A stretch of DNA of 21,325 bases, from NCBI GenBank assembly GCA_964568805.1, contig CAZMRW010000077.1, positions 1-21,325 on the forward strand. The letters run 5' to 3'. Positions 8,727 to 16,264 of this stretch are shown piece after piece. Each line of letters opens with the position of its first letter. Within the stretch, counting starts at the first letter, position 1. Source of the stretch: CAZMRW01 sp964568805. GTDB taxonomy: Bacteria; Pseudomonadota; Gammaproteobacteria; Methylococcales; Methylomonadaceae. The translations under genes and the position numbers were made by a program. Below the pieces are notes generated by a model that ran no database searches, was not told the DNA's origin, and saw only the letters and a list, made by a program, of their open reading frames with translations.

Positions 8727-8813
8727 TTCTTCCAGGCTGATTTTAAATTGATATAACCAAATGAAAGTATAGGATATTTAAAATTATAGGTATGATTGGA
8801 TACTGCATTAGGG

Positions 8814-9869
8814 TCATTTCGATTGTCGGAAATGTTTCAGTTCGCGCATTGCCATTTTTTGAAATGAAGCATTATTCAGTTTTACCCATAGATTCATGAC
8901 AAAATAGCCATAAGGGAGTTTAGGGCCCTGATCGGAATAAGCAATTTCATGAAAATGCCGGGTTTCATTTTGATGATGACCGATATGGTTGGAAAGGCCG
9001 ATGAGGGCATATCGGGTAACCCAGGAATCGGTAACCCAGCCGAAACTATTGCCGAATTGACCTTCCTGCAGACCCCAATGCTGAAAATAATTGACGGCTT
9101 CCAGTATGCGGACAGCGGCAAAAGCCTGATAAAGAAACATAAAAGCAGCCAGCCAGCCAAAAACAGTCAGTATCATGATCAGCAATATCAATTCAACCGC
9201 CATACCCTGGAATACCTGGCTTTTCAACAATTCTAACTGAAAAGGGCGTTGAGCGATACCTAATCTGTTCAGCTCCGAGCGCCAGGCATAACAGAAATAG
9301 CCGGGATAAACCCTTTTCCAGTAATCAATAAAATTTTCACCCAGACGCGCAGTGGCAATATCATCGGGCATCCCGAGGTTTTTATGATGGCCCAGTTTGT
9401 GGGTAATGACAAAATGTTCGTAACAGACCGTACACAACAATAAACGTCCTAATTGGTGCATGAGCCATTGGGAACGATGGATCAATTCATGGGCGACGAC
9501 GATACCCGACGTACCGGAACTGGTGCCGACCATGAATCTGATGACGATCAGATTCACCAGGCCGTTTATGGTATCGTGATAAGACTGCCAGCTTAACTGA
9601 TTGACATAATCCAGCATTAAGGCCAGATTGACGAGTTGCAACAAGGTCAGTCCGTAAAGGATTCCATCGTAATAGCGCCCGGAAACCCCCGTGTCCTTCC
9701 GGTATTTTACTTTCGGACCACGCCAGTCGGCCAGCAGCACAATCCAGAACGGGAATGTCCATGCCAGCGCATCCTCGATAACATGTGGGCCGCTCCATAA
9801 AAAAAGGCATGTGCTGACGGGCAAAATAAAGCAAAGCAAATGGTTTAAGGGGTATAACATCCTGGACAT
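8814..9869 (-). CDS. AlkB-type membrane diiron hydroxylase
   Basis: The 351-residue integral membrane protein belongs to the alkane-1-monooxygenase/XylM group of the fatty acid desaturase superfamily. The histidine boxes are in order: H127-E-L-I-H131, then H152/H157/H161/H162 in EHFVITHKLGHHKN, NYFQHWGL (260-267, matching the NYxEHYGL signature) and LSNHIGHHQNETR (292-304). DDIATARLGE (169-178) and LPYGYFVMNLW (318-328) also match AlkB landmarks. Such enzymes hydroxylate terminal carbons of alkanes, alkyl chains or methylarenes using O2 and electrons from rubredoxin; no rubredoxin gene is in the window. The protein is shorter than Pseudomonas AlkB (about 400) and has Gln263 for the usual Glu before His264. 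ATG 9867-9869 follows the upstream TAA with no gap, so translation is probably coupled. The substrate cannot be told from sequence; context suggests the product of its two partner genes. Confidence 0.88.
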   Translation of the reverse strand: MSRMLYPLNHLLCFILPVSTCLFLWSGPHVIEDALAWTFPFWIVLLADWRGPKVKYRKDTGVSGRYYDGILYGLTLLQLVNLALMLDYVNQLSWQSYHDTINGLVNLIVIRFMVGTSSGTSGIVVAHELIHRSQWLMHQLGRLLLCTVCYEHFVITHKLGHHKNLGMPDDIATARLGENFIDYWKRVYPGYFCYAWRSELNRLGIAQRPFQLELLKSQVFQGMAVELILLIMILTVFGWLAAFMFLYQAFAAVRILEAVNYFQHWGLQEGQFGNSFGWVTDSWVTRYALIGLSNHIGHHQNETRHFHEIAYSDQGPKLPYGYFVMNLWVKLNNASFQKMAMRELKHFRQSK

Positions 9870-12071
9870 TTAACCTAAATGACAACTGCCGGAAGGATGA
9901 TCCCCTCCAGTCAGTCCTTTTAACAAATATCGGAAGACCAATGCTAATTTAAACCGTCTACAAACTGTTTGCAATGAACAATATCCGGTAAAAATTCGCC
10001 GCCAATGAGCCTGTACGGCTTCATTGCCCAAATTTGCGGCACAGTCATCCAGATAGTGCTGGATCGCATTTTTCGCCAAAAAAGCATGCCCTGACGCCAT
10101 ATTGTCTATTGAAATATGTATATCGACGATAGCGGGGTTTATGCCCCAAAACTTCAATTCATCCGATAATTGCAGATAGCCTTTGCCCAGGCCGCTTAAT
10201 TCTATGGCCATATTCAAGCCCAATAACTCGGGCAAAAAGGCGCTTGGAAATTTTGAAATGGATAACAGATAGACCGGAATGTCGAAAGCGCTGTCGATAA
10301 ATCCCGGGTAACCAATAAATTCTTTACTGCCTATCGGCGGCAGACTGATATTGACGCTGTCCAATAATTGCCGGTAGATGAAGGGGTGATTTTGTTCAAG
10401 TTTGCCGTTGCCGGCCTCGTCTTCAAATATCTTGAACAACAGGGCGCCGATGGCATGATTTGGGTAATATTTCAGTTGGCCAGCGTTTTGCAGCCAGCAG
10501 CCATCGGTCAATATCGTCGGTGCAAACTGCTCTATCCCCCATACATATGCCTTTTTCGATAATTTGGGAGCCGCTTTAATCGGCTGGTAAGCATTGACCT
10601 CGCGCTGATAAAGCCGGTCCAGATAATCCTCGAAAACCTGATGTTGATACTGTTTGAAAGGTAATCGCTGAAATCGCTTTGCGGAACGCAGGACCTTATG
10701 AACTTTGCTCCTGGCTGTGGCCAATACGTCCGGATAGATGTCGGCATTAACCAGATAGTAATACAATTCCCTGTTGGTGAGTTTCGAATAGTCCATCGCG
10801 GAAGAGTTCTGCGCATCGTCCGCAACTGATTTATTTACTGGCTGCGGGAAGGCTGAGGGCGCATTTTGAATGTCTGCTTTTTCGGAAATCAGCCAGTTTT
10901 CAAGAATACATTTTTCGGCGTTGCTGAGTACACCGAACATGGGGCCACCGAAATCGAAAAGCTTGAGCAGCAGGCTGTTGCCGGGATGATCGGAATCAAT
11001 ATAGGATGATCTTTTTAATGCGGACAAAAAGCTTGCGCTGTCAAAAGGCGTTTGTGCAAACCAGTCGTCGAGCGATTTACCGGTAAGTTTGATTCTGCTG
11101 TGATGGCCGAAAGCAGCGGGCGCTTTGCGTTGAAGCAGTTTTACCAATTCGTGACAGGTTGATGGAGGATGTTCCAGTTGTTGATGCAGGTGTCGGCAAC
11201 AACGGTCGGCCAGCTGGCTGTACAAGCCGAATCCTGATTGAATTCGCTGCCATAAGGCATCGGCCTGTCCGCTAAACGAGCAGAGATAGGTATCAATAAT
11301 TTTATTCAGGGCAGGGATGGCCGACGCCAGCGCATGACGCCTTTTGTCCAGGAAATGGCTCGGATTGAAAGCGCTATCGATTTGACGGAAATGTTCGAGA
11401 ATCGATTGAGACTGGCAATAAGCCTGGGTAAAGCCCAGGATTTCCGGAAAGAACACTCTGGGAAAACAGAATAAAGCCAGTTGGATAGCAGCGAAATCGA
11501 ACATGCATTCGCCGATATTTTCCTGTTGAGCAAACGCCCGGCTGGTTAAATCGGGCAGATCCAGTCCCGATGTCAGCAAAAGCGCCTGGAATAAATTCCT
11601 GTTTTTGTCCTCGCGAGTGAATTCCAGATAGATCGCCATCAGATCGACTGCCAACGGATGCTCGCTGGTGGCAGCCTGCGAGATGAATTGCAGCCAGCAA
11701 GGTTCGGTCAGGATAATCGGCGATAATTGCAGTAAACAGTTCTGAAGGCTGTCATCAGATGACTGAATGGTGCCGGAAAGCGGGGGCAGGGCCGCAATCT
11801 CAGCGCTTATCTTATCCGGGCGGTATGCTTTAACGTTTGGATTTTGGTTTCCTTGATGAATTTCGAGCAAATGCCGTTTGATGAAATCATAGGCTGCCGG
11901 ATAAACCGCATCATGCTCGCTGATGTGCATGAGCGTATAAAACAGCTCTCGGCTATCACGCCGATAGGTCAGCGAGGCCCTATCGGCATCGCCGGAAAAA
12001 ACCGGCCGCAGGGACGGATCAAAAGGGTGGTAAGTGTTAGTCGCCACGGGGTTTGCTAATGAGATAATCAT
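9870..12071 (-). CDS. Tandem haem-oxygenase-like diiron protein, N-terminal half degenerate
   Basis: The 733 residues form two related halves. RELFYTL (41-47), ILTEPCWLQ (120-128) and FFPEILG (207-213) repeat as RELYYYL (434-440), ILTDGCWLQ (520-528) and FLPELLG (612-618). The C-terminal half carries a plausible diiron set of the haem-oxygenase-like oxidase fold (UndA/iron-containing redox enzyme group): E559-x2-H562, E615, H652-x3-D656 and H662. The N-terminal half keeps E154 and E210, but the positions matching H562 and H652 are N157 and K243, so it is probably inactive and structural. Known relatives do oxidative decarboxylation, N-oxygenation or C-C cleavage with O2; the reaction here is unknown. 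No signal peptide or membrane helix is evident, so cytoplasmic. The ATG at 12069-12071 lies inside the carbamoyltransferase gene (35-nt overlap); GTG at 12047 is an alternative start. The tail ends with a His/Cys-containing GDHPSGSCHLG. Confidence 0.82.
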   Translation of the reverse strand: MIISLANPVATNTYHPFDPSLRPVFSGDADRASLTYRRDSRELFYTLMHISEHDAVYPAAYDFIKRHLLEIHQGNQNPNVKAYRPDKISAEIAALPPLSGTIQSSDDSLQNCLLQLSPIILTEPCWLQFISQAATSEHPLAVDLMAIYLEFTREDKNRNLFQALLLTSGLDLPDLTSRAFAQQENIGECMFDFAAIQLALFCFPRVFFPEILGFTQAYCQSQSILEHFRQIDSAFNPSHFLDKRRHALASAIPALNKIIDTYLCSFSGQADALWQRIQSGFGLYSQLADRCCRHLHQQLEHPPSTCHELVKLLQRKAPAAFGHHSRIKLTGKSLDDWFAQTPFDSASFLSALKRSSYIDSDHPGNSLLLKLFDFGGPMFGVLSNAEKCILENWLISEKADIQNAPSAFPQPVNKSVADDAQNSSAMDYSKLTNRELYYYLVNADIYPDVLATARSKVHKVLRSAKRFQRLPFKQYQHQVFEDYLDRLYQREVNAYQPIKAAPKLSKKAYVWGIEQFAPTILTDGCWLQNAGQLKYYPNHAIGALLFKIFEDEAGNGKLEQNHPFIYRQLLDSVNISLPPIGSKEFIGYPGFIDSAFDIPVYLLSISKFPSAFLPELLGLNMAIELSGLGKGYLQLSDELKFWGINPAIVDIHISIDNMASGHAFLAKNAIQHYLDDCAANLGNEAVQAHWRRIFTGYCSLQTVCRRFKLALVFRYLLKGLTGGDHPSGSCHLG

Positions 12072-13788
12072 TGATCACCAATACATCCAGGCCGGTGGTC
12101 AAAAAAACCGCCAGCGCATCTTCCAGCGTATGCACCAGGGGTTTGCCCATGACATTAAAACTGGTGTTCAGTAAAACCGGAATCTCAGTCAACTGATAAA
12201 AACATGTCAGCAATTGATAAAAACGCGGGTTCCACTCTTCTTTGACAGTTTGCAGGCGCCCGGTTCCATCGACATGACAGACGGCGGCGATACGATCCCG
12301 CATTTCCTCGCGGATGATCAGGGTTTTATCCATATAGGGAGATTCCTGATAATTTTCAAAATACGATGGTCCGTATTCGTGCAAAATCGACGGTGCAAAC
12401 GGACGGAAAGACTCCCGGAATTTGATTTTCTCGTTAATTTTGTCCTGCGTGGCGGCATATCGCGGGTCCGCAAGAATCGAACGGTTTCCCAGTGCTCTGG
12501 GGCCGAATTCGGCCCGGCCTTGTATCCATCCGACCAGTTGACCTTGCGCCAGCAGTTTGGCCGTGGCGTCGGCAATACTGTCGGGCAAGTGCTCGATTTG
12601 CAGCGATCGATTGTATTTGATTAATCGTTGAATGGTTTCATCGGCAATCGCAGTGCCGGTATAAGGCGTCAATACTATCGGCGGCGTGCGGCGTTCGGGA
12701 TAATCGGCATGATAGGAAAGCCATGCGGCGCCCAGCGCGCAGCCGTCATCAGCCGGTGCGGAAGGAATATGCACCCGCCGAAAAGGAGTCATACTGGTGA
12801 TTCCGCCGTTGTTCGAGGAGTTCAAGGCGCAGCCTCCGGCCAGCGCCAGATTATCGCATTGGGTCACTTCATGCAGATGACGTAATAATCGGCTCACCGT
12901 TTCAGTAAAAAAATATTGGCCGGTATAGGCAATATCGGCGGCATGTTCGATCGGGCTCTGTTTATCCCGCCGGTATCGGTCCAATCGGGCGAATTGTTCG
13001 AACAGGTTTTTGGACGAATGCCTGCAATCGAAGCCATCAATAACGAGGGTCGAACTGAACAGATCGTAAAGTTCATGATCAAGTTTGCCATAGGATGCAA
13101 GTCCCATCACCTTCCATTCCTCGCCTTTTAGCCAGTCGAATCCGCAGAGTTCGGTGAATTTCATATAATATAAACCCAGGCTGGCGGTAGCCGCTCCTTT
13201 GGCTTCATGGAGGCGTTCCAGTTTTTGATTGTGAAACCGGTAAAAAGCCATGGCGCCCCGCTCTCCGAACGAATCGATGACCGCGCAGGCGGCCTGGTCG
13301 AAAGGGCTGCTGTAACAGGCGCTTGCCGCATGGGTCAAATGATGATCATAATCAGCAAAGGAAAGACGGCTTTGAGGATAGTTTTCCCGGATGATACGCA
13401 CCAGATTGATGCCGGCACGAACGATACTGCTTCGCTGGCACGCCATCATGTGATGCAGTTGGTAATTGCTCAGAGGCGAACGAAGTTTTTTAATGCCGGT
13501 TTTCAATAGACCGGGCGCTGACAGAATGCCCAAGCCGGACACGATGGTTTCATAGAGAGGACGTTTTCTGCTCCAGTTAATGGCGATGACGAATTCATCC
13601 GCATCCGGGCAATAGCGTTCCAGCAAGTCCGGTACGTGAAACAACTGGTCGGGTTCGCAGTTTAACGCGCGTTTGTTTTGCAGGAAACGCTCGGTTGCCT
13701 CGGCAAACAATACCTCTCCCTGATCGTCGACGATAGCCAGAGCCGAATCATGATAGGTTACCGATAAGCCGATATAGTATTTCCTCAT
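12037..13788 (-). CDS. NodU/TobZ-type O-carbamoyltransferase
   Basis: The 583-residue cytoplasmic enzyme should move a carbamoyl group from carbamoyl phosphate, via carbamoyl-adenylate, to a hydroxyl of a small molecule or lipid. The N-terminal ASKHA/Kae1-like domain begins IGLSVTYHDSALAI (6-19) and has the metal-binding H149-x3-H153 in DHHLTHAASA, DSFGERG (172-178) and GGCALNSSNN (318-327). The C-terminal carbamoyltransferase domain shows RAEFGPRALGNRS (425-437), FRPFAPSI (461-468), VDGTGRLQTV (506-515) and NTSFNVMGKPLV (541-552). All expected landmarks are present and the length is normal, so it looks active. The acceptor is unknown; family members modify Nod factors, aminoglycosides, ansamycins and toxins. 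It is first in a three-gene minus-strand unit with the diiron protein and the AlkB-type hydroxylase. GAGG lies 9 nt before the ATG. I rule out the HypF role because no acylphosphatase or zinc-finger regions are present. Confidence 0.93.
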   Translation of the reverse strand: MRKYYIGLSVTYHDSALAIVDDQGEVLFAEATERFLQNKRALNCEPDQLFHVPDLLERYCPDADEFVIAINWSRKRPLYETIVSGLGILSAPGLLKTGIKKLRSPLSNYQLHHMMACQRSSIVRAGINLVRIIRENYPQSRLSFADYDHHLTHAASACYSSPFDQAACAVIDSFGERGAMAFYRFHNQKLERLHEAKGAATASLGLYYMKFTELCGFDWLKGEEWKVMGLASYGKLDHELYDLFSSTLVIDGFDCRHSSKNLFEQFARLDRYRRDKQSPIEHAADIAYTGQYFFTETVSRLLRHLHEVTQCDNLALAGGCALNSSNNGGITSMTPFRRVHIPSAPADDGCALGAAWLSYHADYPERRTPPIVLTPYTGTAIADETIQRLIKYNRSLQIEHLPDSIADATAKLLAQGQLVGWIQGRAEFGPRALGNRSILADPRYAATQDKINEKIKFRESFRPFAPSILHEYGPSYFENYQESPYMDKTLIIREEMRDRIAAVCHVDGTGRLQTVKEEWNPRFYQLLTCFYQLTEIPVLLNTSFNVMGKPLVHTLEDALAVFLTTGLDVLVINDYLISKPRGD

Positions 13789-13803
13789 CCTGCGCAGCCT
13801 CGC

Positions 13804-13809
13804 ATTGTA
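13804..13809 (-). promoter_or_regulatory. Possible -10 element of the carbamoyltransferase operon
   Basis: The minus strand reads TACAAT 16 nt ahead of the carbamoyltransferase ATG. No good -35 hexamer is found at normal spacing, and the leader would be very short. A weak candidate, noted because the operon must start in the 253-bp spacer or read through from rsgA. Confidence 0.2.
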
Positions 13810-13830
13810 GTCGTAAAATCACCGTTACAT

Positions 13831-13847
13831 TATGCCCCGGAGGCATA
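13831..13847. promoter_or_regulatory. Perfect inverted repeat, possible operator of the carbamoyltransferase operon
   Basis: TATGCC (13831-13836) and GGCATA (13842-13847) flank a CCGGA centre, making a perfect 6-bp dyad 43 bp upstream of the carbamoyltransferase start. Its size and position suit a dimeric regulator site. No regulator gene is adjacent. It is not followed by a T-run on either strand, so it is unlikely to be a terminator. The remainder of the 13789-14041 spacer shows nothing else I recognise. Confidence 0.3.
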
Positions 13848-14041
13848 GGGATGCCGAAGCCAATAAACCAGTGATCGGCAACGGCTGATGACGCCATCGA
13901 TTCCTCTCTGTATCGTTGTGATAATGGCTCGGCCGGATGATTGAAACCGTTCTGCTCAACGCGAACTGAATAGATTCGTCACAGGACCGGATCATTAATC
14001 AGCGATTTTCTCGTCAGCCGATGGAAATGTCTGGGATCTGA

Positions 14042-14926
14042 TCAATTGCTCAGCGGTATCTTCGTTTTAAGCTTCAAAAATCGCTGGTATCGGCTCATCG
14101 GAATGGCGCTATTCTCCGCCGCTTCTCTGATAACGCAGCCCTTGTCCTGGCCATGACTGCAGTCATTAAACCGGCAATGTCCCAACAGCGGTTGAAACTC
14201 CCGATAACCGTAGGCCAGCTGGGACTCAGACAGATCGGCCAGTCCGAAAATCGACACGCCGGGACTATCGATCAAGTCGCCGCCGTCCTTCAGATGATAC
14301 AGCGTGGCGGCCGTGGTGGTGTGACGGCCCAGTTTGCTCGATGCCGAGATGGCATTGGTTTTAAGTTCCTTATCGGGAATGATGGCGTTCGTTAACGAGG
14401 ATTTGCCGACGCCCGATTGCCCTGAAAAAATACTGACCTGATTTTTTAAGGCTTGTTGTAATTCGTTTAATCCGGCCGATGTCCGGACGCTGACCCGATA
14501 CAGCGGGTAGCCGAGGTTCTGATAGATGAGCAGCTCATTTTCAAGGTCCTCGGCCTGTGGCAGATCGGTTTTATTGAGGACTAAAGCCGCTGCGATTTTG
14601 CTGTTCTCGCAAATGGCCAGATATTGGTCTATCAGCAAAAAGTCGCAATAGGGTTCAACGGCAATGACGATAAAGATCGTGTCGATATTGGCGGCGACCG
14701 GACGGGTTTTGCCGTTTCGGGACGGGCGTATCAATAACGAGCGCCTGGGTAAAATGTCATCAATGCGGCCCTGTCCGGGAGCGGATTGAGTCCATAGCAC
14801 CTTGTCGCCCACCGCGACGGTTTCCAGCCGCCTGAGCGGCTGGCACAGGATAATGTTGCCCTCATTTTCAATGGCAATACCCTGGCCTAGATGGGCTATG
14901 ACCAGGCCTTCATTGCGCGCAGACAC
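14042..14926 (-). CDS. rsgA: Ribosome small-subunit biogenesis GTPase RsgA
   Basis: The 294-residue cytoplasmic protein matches RsgA (YjeQ), a circularly permuted GTPase that checks late 30S subunit maturation. An OB-fold region covers about 1-65. The G motifs are in permuted order: NKTD (118-121, G4), then GQSGVGKSS (169-177, P-loop), GRHTTT (200-205, switch I) and DSPG (220-223, G3). The C-terminal zinc knuckle is C251-x4-C256-x-H258-x5-C264. It is slightly short for the family because little N-terminal extension precedes the OB fold. The start is GTG (14924-14926), sharing one base with the TAG of the upstream M48 protease gene (TAGTG), which indicates translational coupling. In many gammaproteobacteria rsgA is close to orn, as here across the divergent M48 gene. 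Confidence 0.95.
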   Translation of the reverse strand: MSARNEGLVIAHLGQGIAIENEGNIILCQPLRRLETVAVGDKVLWTQSAPGQGRIDDILPRRSLLIRPSRNGKTRPVAANIDTIFIVIAVEPYCDFLLIDQYLAICENSKIAAALVLNKTDLPQAEDLENELLIYQNLGYPLYRVSVRTSAGLNELQQALKNQVSIFSGQSGVGKSSLTNAIIPDKELKTNAISASSKLGRHTTTAATLYHLKDGGDLIDSPGVSIFGLADLSESQLAYGYREFQPLLGHCRFNDCSHGQDKGCVIREAAENSAIPMSRYQRFLKLKTKIPLSN

Positions 14927-16176
14927 TATGCCGCCGTTATTTTGGTTTCTAAATGAGCGATACGGATGGCCGCGGGCGGATGACTGTAATGAAATGCCGA
15001 ATACAAGGGATCGGGAGTCAATGTGCTGGCGTTTTCCTCATACAGTTTGACCAGGCCGCTGATCATTTTGGCGGCTTCGGCATGTTCGGCGGCGAAGCTG
15101 TCGGCTTCGAATTCGAACTTGCGTTGGAAATAGGCGCTGATGGGCTGCATAAAAAACGTGAAGGCCGGCGAAACCAGCATGAATAACAAGAGCGCCGCCG
15201 CATTGGAGGGTTGTTCCACGCCCAAGCCGTGATAAAACCAGCTCTGGTCGATCAGCCAGCCCAATATGGCCAGACTGATCAGGCTCATGACCGATGTGGC
15301 GATCAGCATCTTGATCACGTGTTTGCACTTGAAATGGCCCAGTTCATGCGCGAGTACCGCCTCCAGTTCCGCGTCATCCAGCGATTTGACCAGCGTGTCG
15401 AAAAATACGATACGCTTGTTATTGCCGATACCCGTGAAATAGGCGTTGCCATGCCCGGAACGCTTGGAACCGTCCATGATGAAGATGCCCTTGCTGTTAA
15501 AACCGCAACGCACCAGCAGTTTCTGAATGCGGTCTTTTAATGAGCCTTCTTCCATCGGCGTGAACTTATTGAACAAGGGCGCGATGACGGTCGGAAACAG
15601 CCAGCTCATCAACAGCGAAAACGCCATGATGACGCCCCAGGCCCATAACCACCACAGCGAGCCGACGCTGTCCATGATCCATAGAATCAACGCCAGTAAT
15701 GGCAGACCTATCGCGGCGCCAAGCGCCAATTGCAGAAGATGGTCTTTAATAAATTGTTTGACGGTGCTTTTATTGAAGCCGTATTTTTCTTCTATCACGA
15801 AAGTCTGATACAGGCTGGTCGGAATGTCTATCAGCATCATCAACACAAATATAGTGGCCGTTGCCGCTACGCCGGCCCACAAGGGCGAGGAAATAATCGT
15901 AGGCCAAAATTCGAATGCCCAATTGATAACGCCGCCCAGAGTCATCAACAACAGGACAATGACCCCGATGATATTGTCGATGATGCCCAGCCGGTTTTTT
16001 TCGATGGTATAGTCCGCGGCTTTCTGGTGAGCGGCCAATGAGACCTTGCTTTCAAAGGCAGCCGGAACAGCTGAACGATGTTCGGCTACATAAGCCGCTT
16101 GCCGTCTGGACAGCCAGAATTGTATCGAATAGGAAATAAACAGGGCAAACAGGAAGACAATAGTAAATATATTCAT
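14926..16176 (-). CDS. M48 (Ste24-type) membrane zinc metalloprotease
   Basis: The 416-residue multi-spanning membrane protein is of the M48A (CAAX prenyl protease 1/Ste24) type. The N-terminal half has several membrane helices (about 4-22, 68-92, 100-118, 148-168, 175-197), as in the family's N-terminal module. The catalytic domain shows GHGNAYFTGIG (241-251), the zinc site H277-E278-L-G-H281, the third ligand in E355-F-E-A-D359, and YSHPP (397-401) typical of Ste24 enzymes. Bacteria lack CAAX prenylation in the eukaryotic sense, so a role in membrane protein quality control or peptide processing is more likely; the substrate is unknown. Its gene ends in overlap with rsgA and is transcribed divergently from orn across an 88-bp spacer. 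Confidence 0.93.
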   Translation of the reverse strand: MNIFTIVFLFALFISYSIQFWLSRRQAAYVAEHRSAVPAAFESKVSLAAHQKAADYTIEKNRLGIIDNIIGVIVLLLMTLGGVINWAFEFWPTIISSPLWAGVAATATIFVLMMLIDIPTSLYQTFVIEEKYGFNKSTVKQFIKDHLLQLALGAAIGLPLLALILWIMDSVGSLWWLWAWGVIMAFSLLMSWLFPTVIAPLFNKFTPMEEGSLKDRIQKLLVRCGFNSKGIFIMDGSKRSGHGNAYFTGIGNNKRIVFFDTLVKSLDDAELEAVLAHELGHFKCKHVIKMLIATSVMSLISLAILGWLIDQSWFYHGLGVEQPSNAAALLLFMLVSPAFTFFMQPISAYFQRKFEFEADSFAAEHAEAAKMISGLVKLYEENASTLTPDPLYSAFHYSHPPAAIRIAHLETKITAA

Positions 16177-16201
16177 GGTTCGGACACAACATGTTTAGGA
16201 T

Positions 16202-16230
16202 TAGCCATACAGATGTGCCAATGCTACACT
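16202..16230 (+). promoter_or_regulatory. Sigma-70-like promoter of the orn-crcB-DUF190-serS row
   Basis: TAGCCA (16202-16207, 4 of 6 matches to TTGACA) and TACACT (16225-16230, 4 of 6 matches to TATAAT) are separated by 17 nt. The start point would lie about 25-30 nt before the orn ATG. It is in the 88-bp spacer shared with the divergent M48 gene. Confidence 0.4.
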
Positions 16231-16253
16231 AAACGCATCTTTATTTACATAAC

Positions 16254-16258
16254 GGAGG
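16254..16258 (+). promoter_or_regulatory. Strong ribosome binding site of orn
   Basis: GGAGG sits 6 nt before the ATG at 16265. It is the best Shine-Dalgarno match in the window and fixes the orn start. Confidence 0.7.
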
Positions 16259-16264
16259 CAATAA

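Noticed and set aside
9487..9885. A 132-codon frame overlapping the start of the AlkB-type gene
   Set aside because: It is an out-of-frame shadow; the overlapping AlkB frame carries all the histidine boxes.
12037..12071. Frameshift or gene fusion at the carbamoyltransferase/diiron junction
   Set aside because: Both frames are complete with normal ends, so a simple 35-nt overlap of neighbouring genes is enough.
13789..14041. tRNA or small RNA in the spacer between rsgA and the carbamoyltransferase gene
   Set aside because: No cloverleaf or CCA end is visible, and only a short dyad stands out.
14924..14928. Truncated rsgA lacking an ATG
   Set aside because: GTG overlapping the upstream TAG is a normal coupled start, and the OB fold and all GTPase motifs are present.
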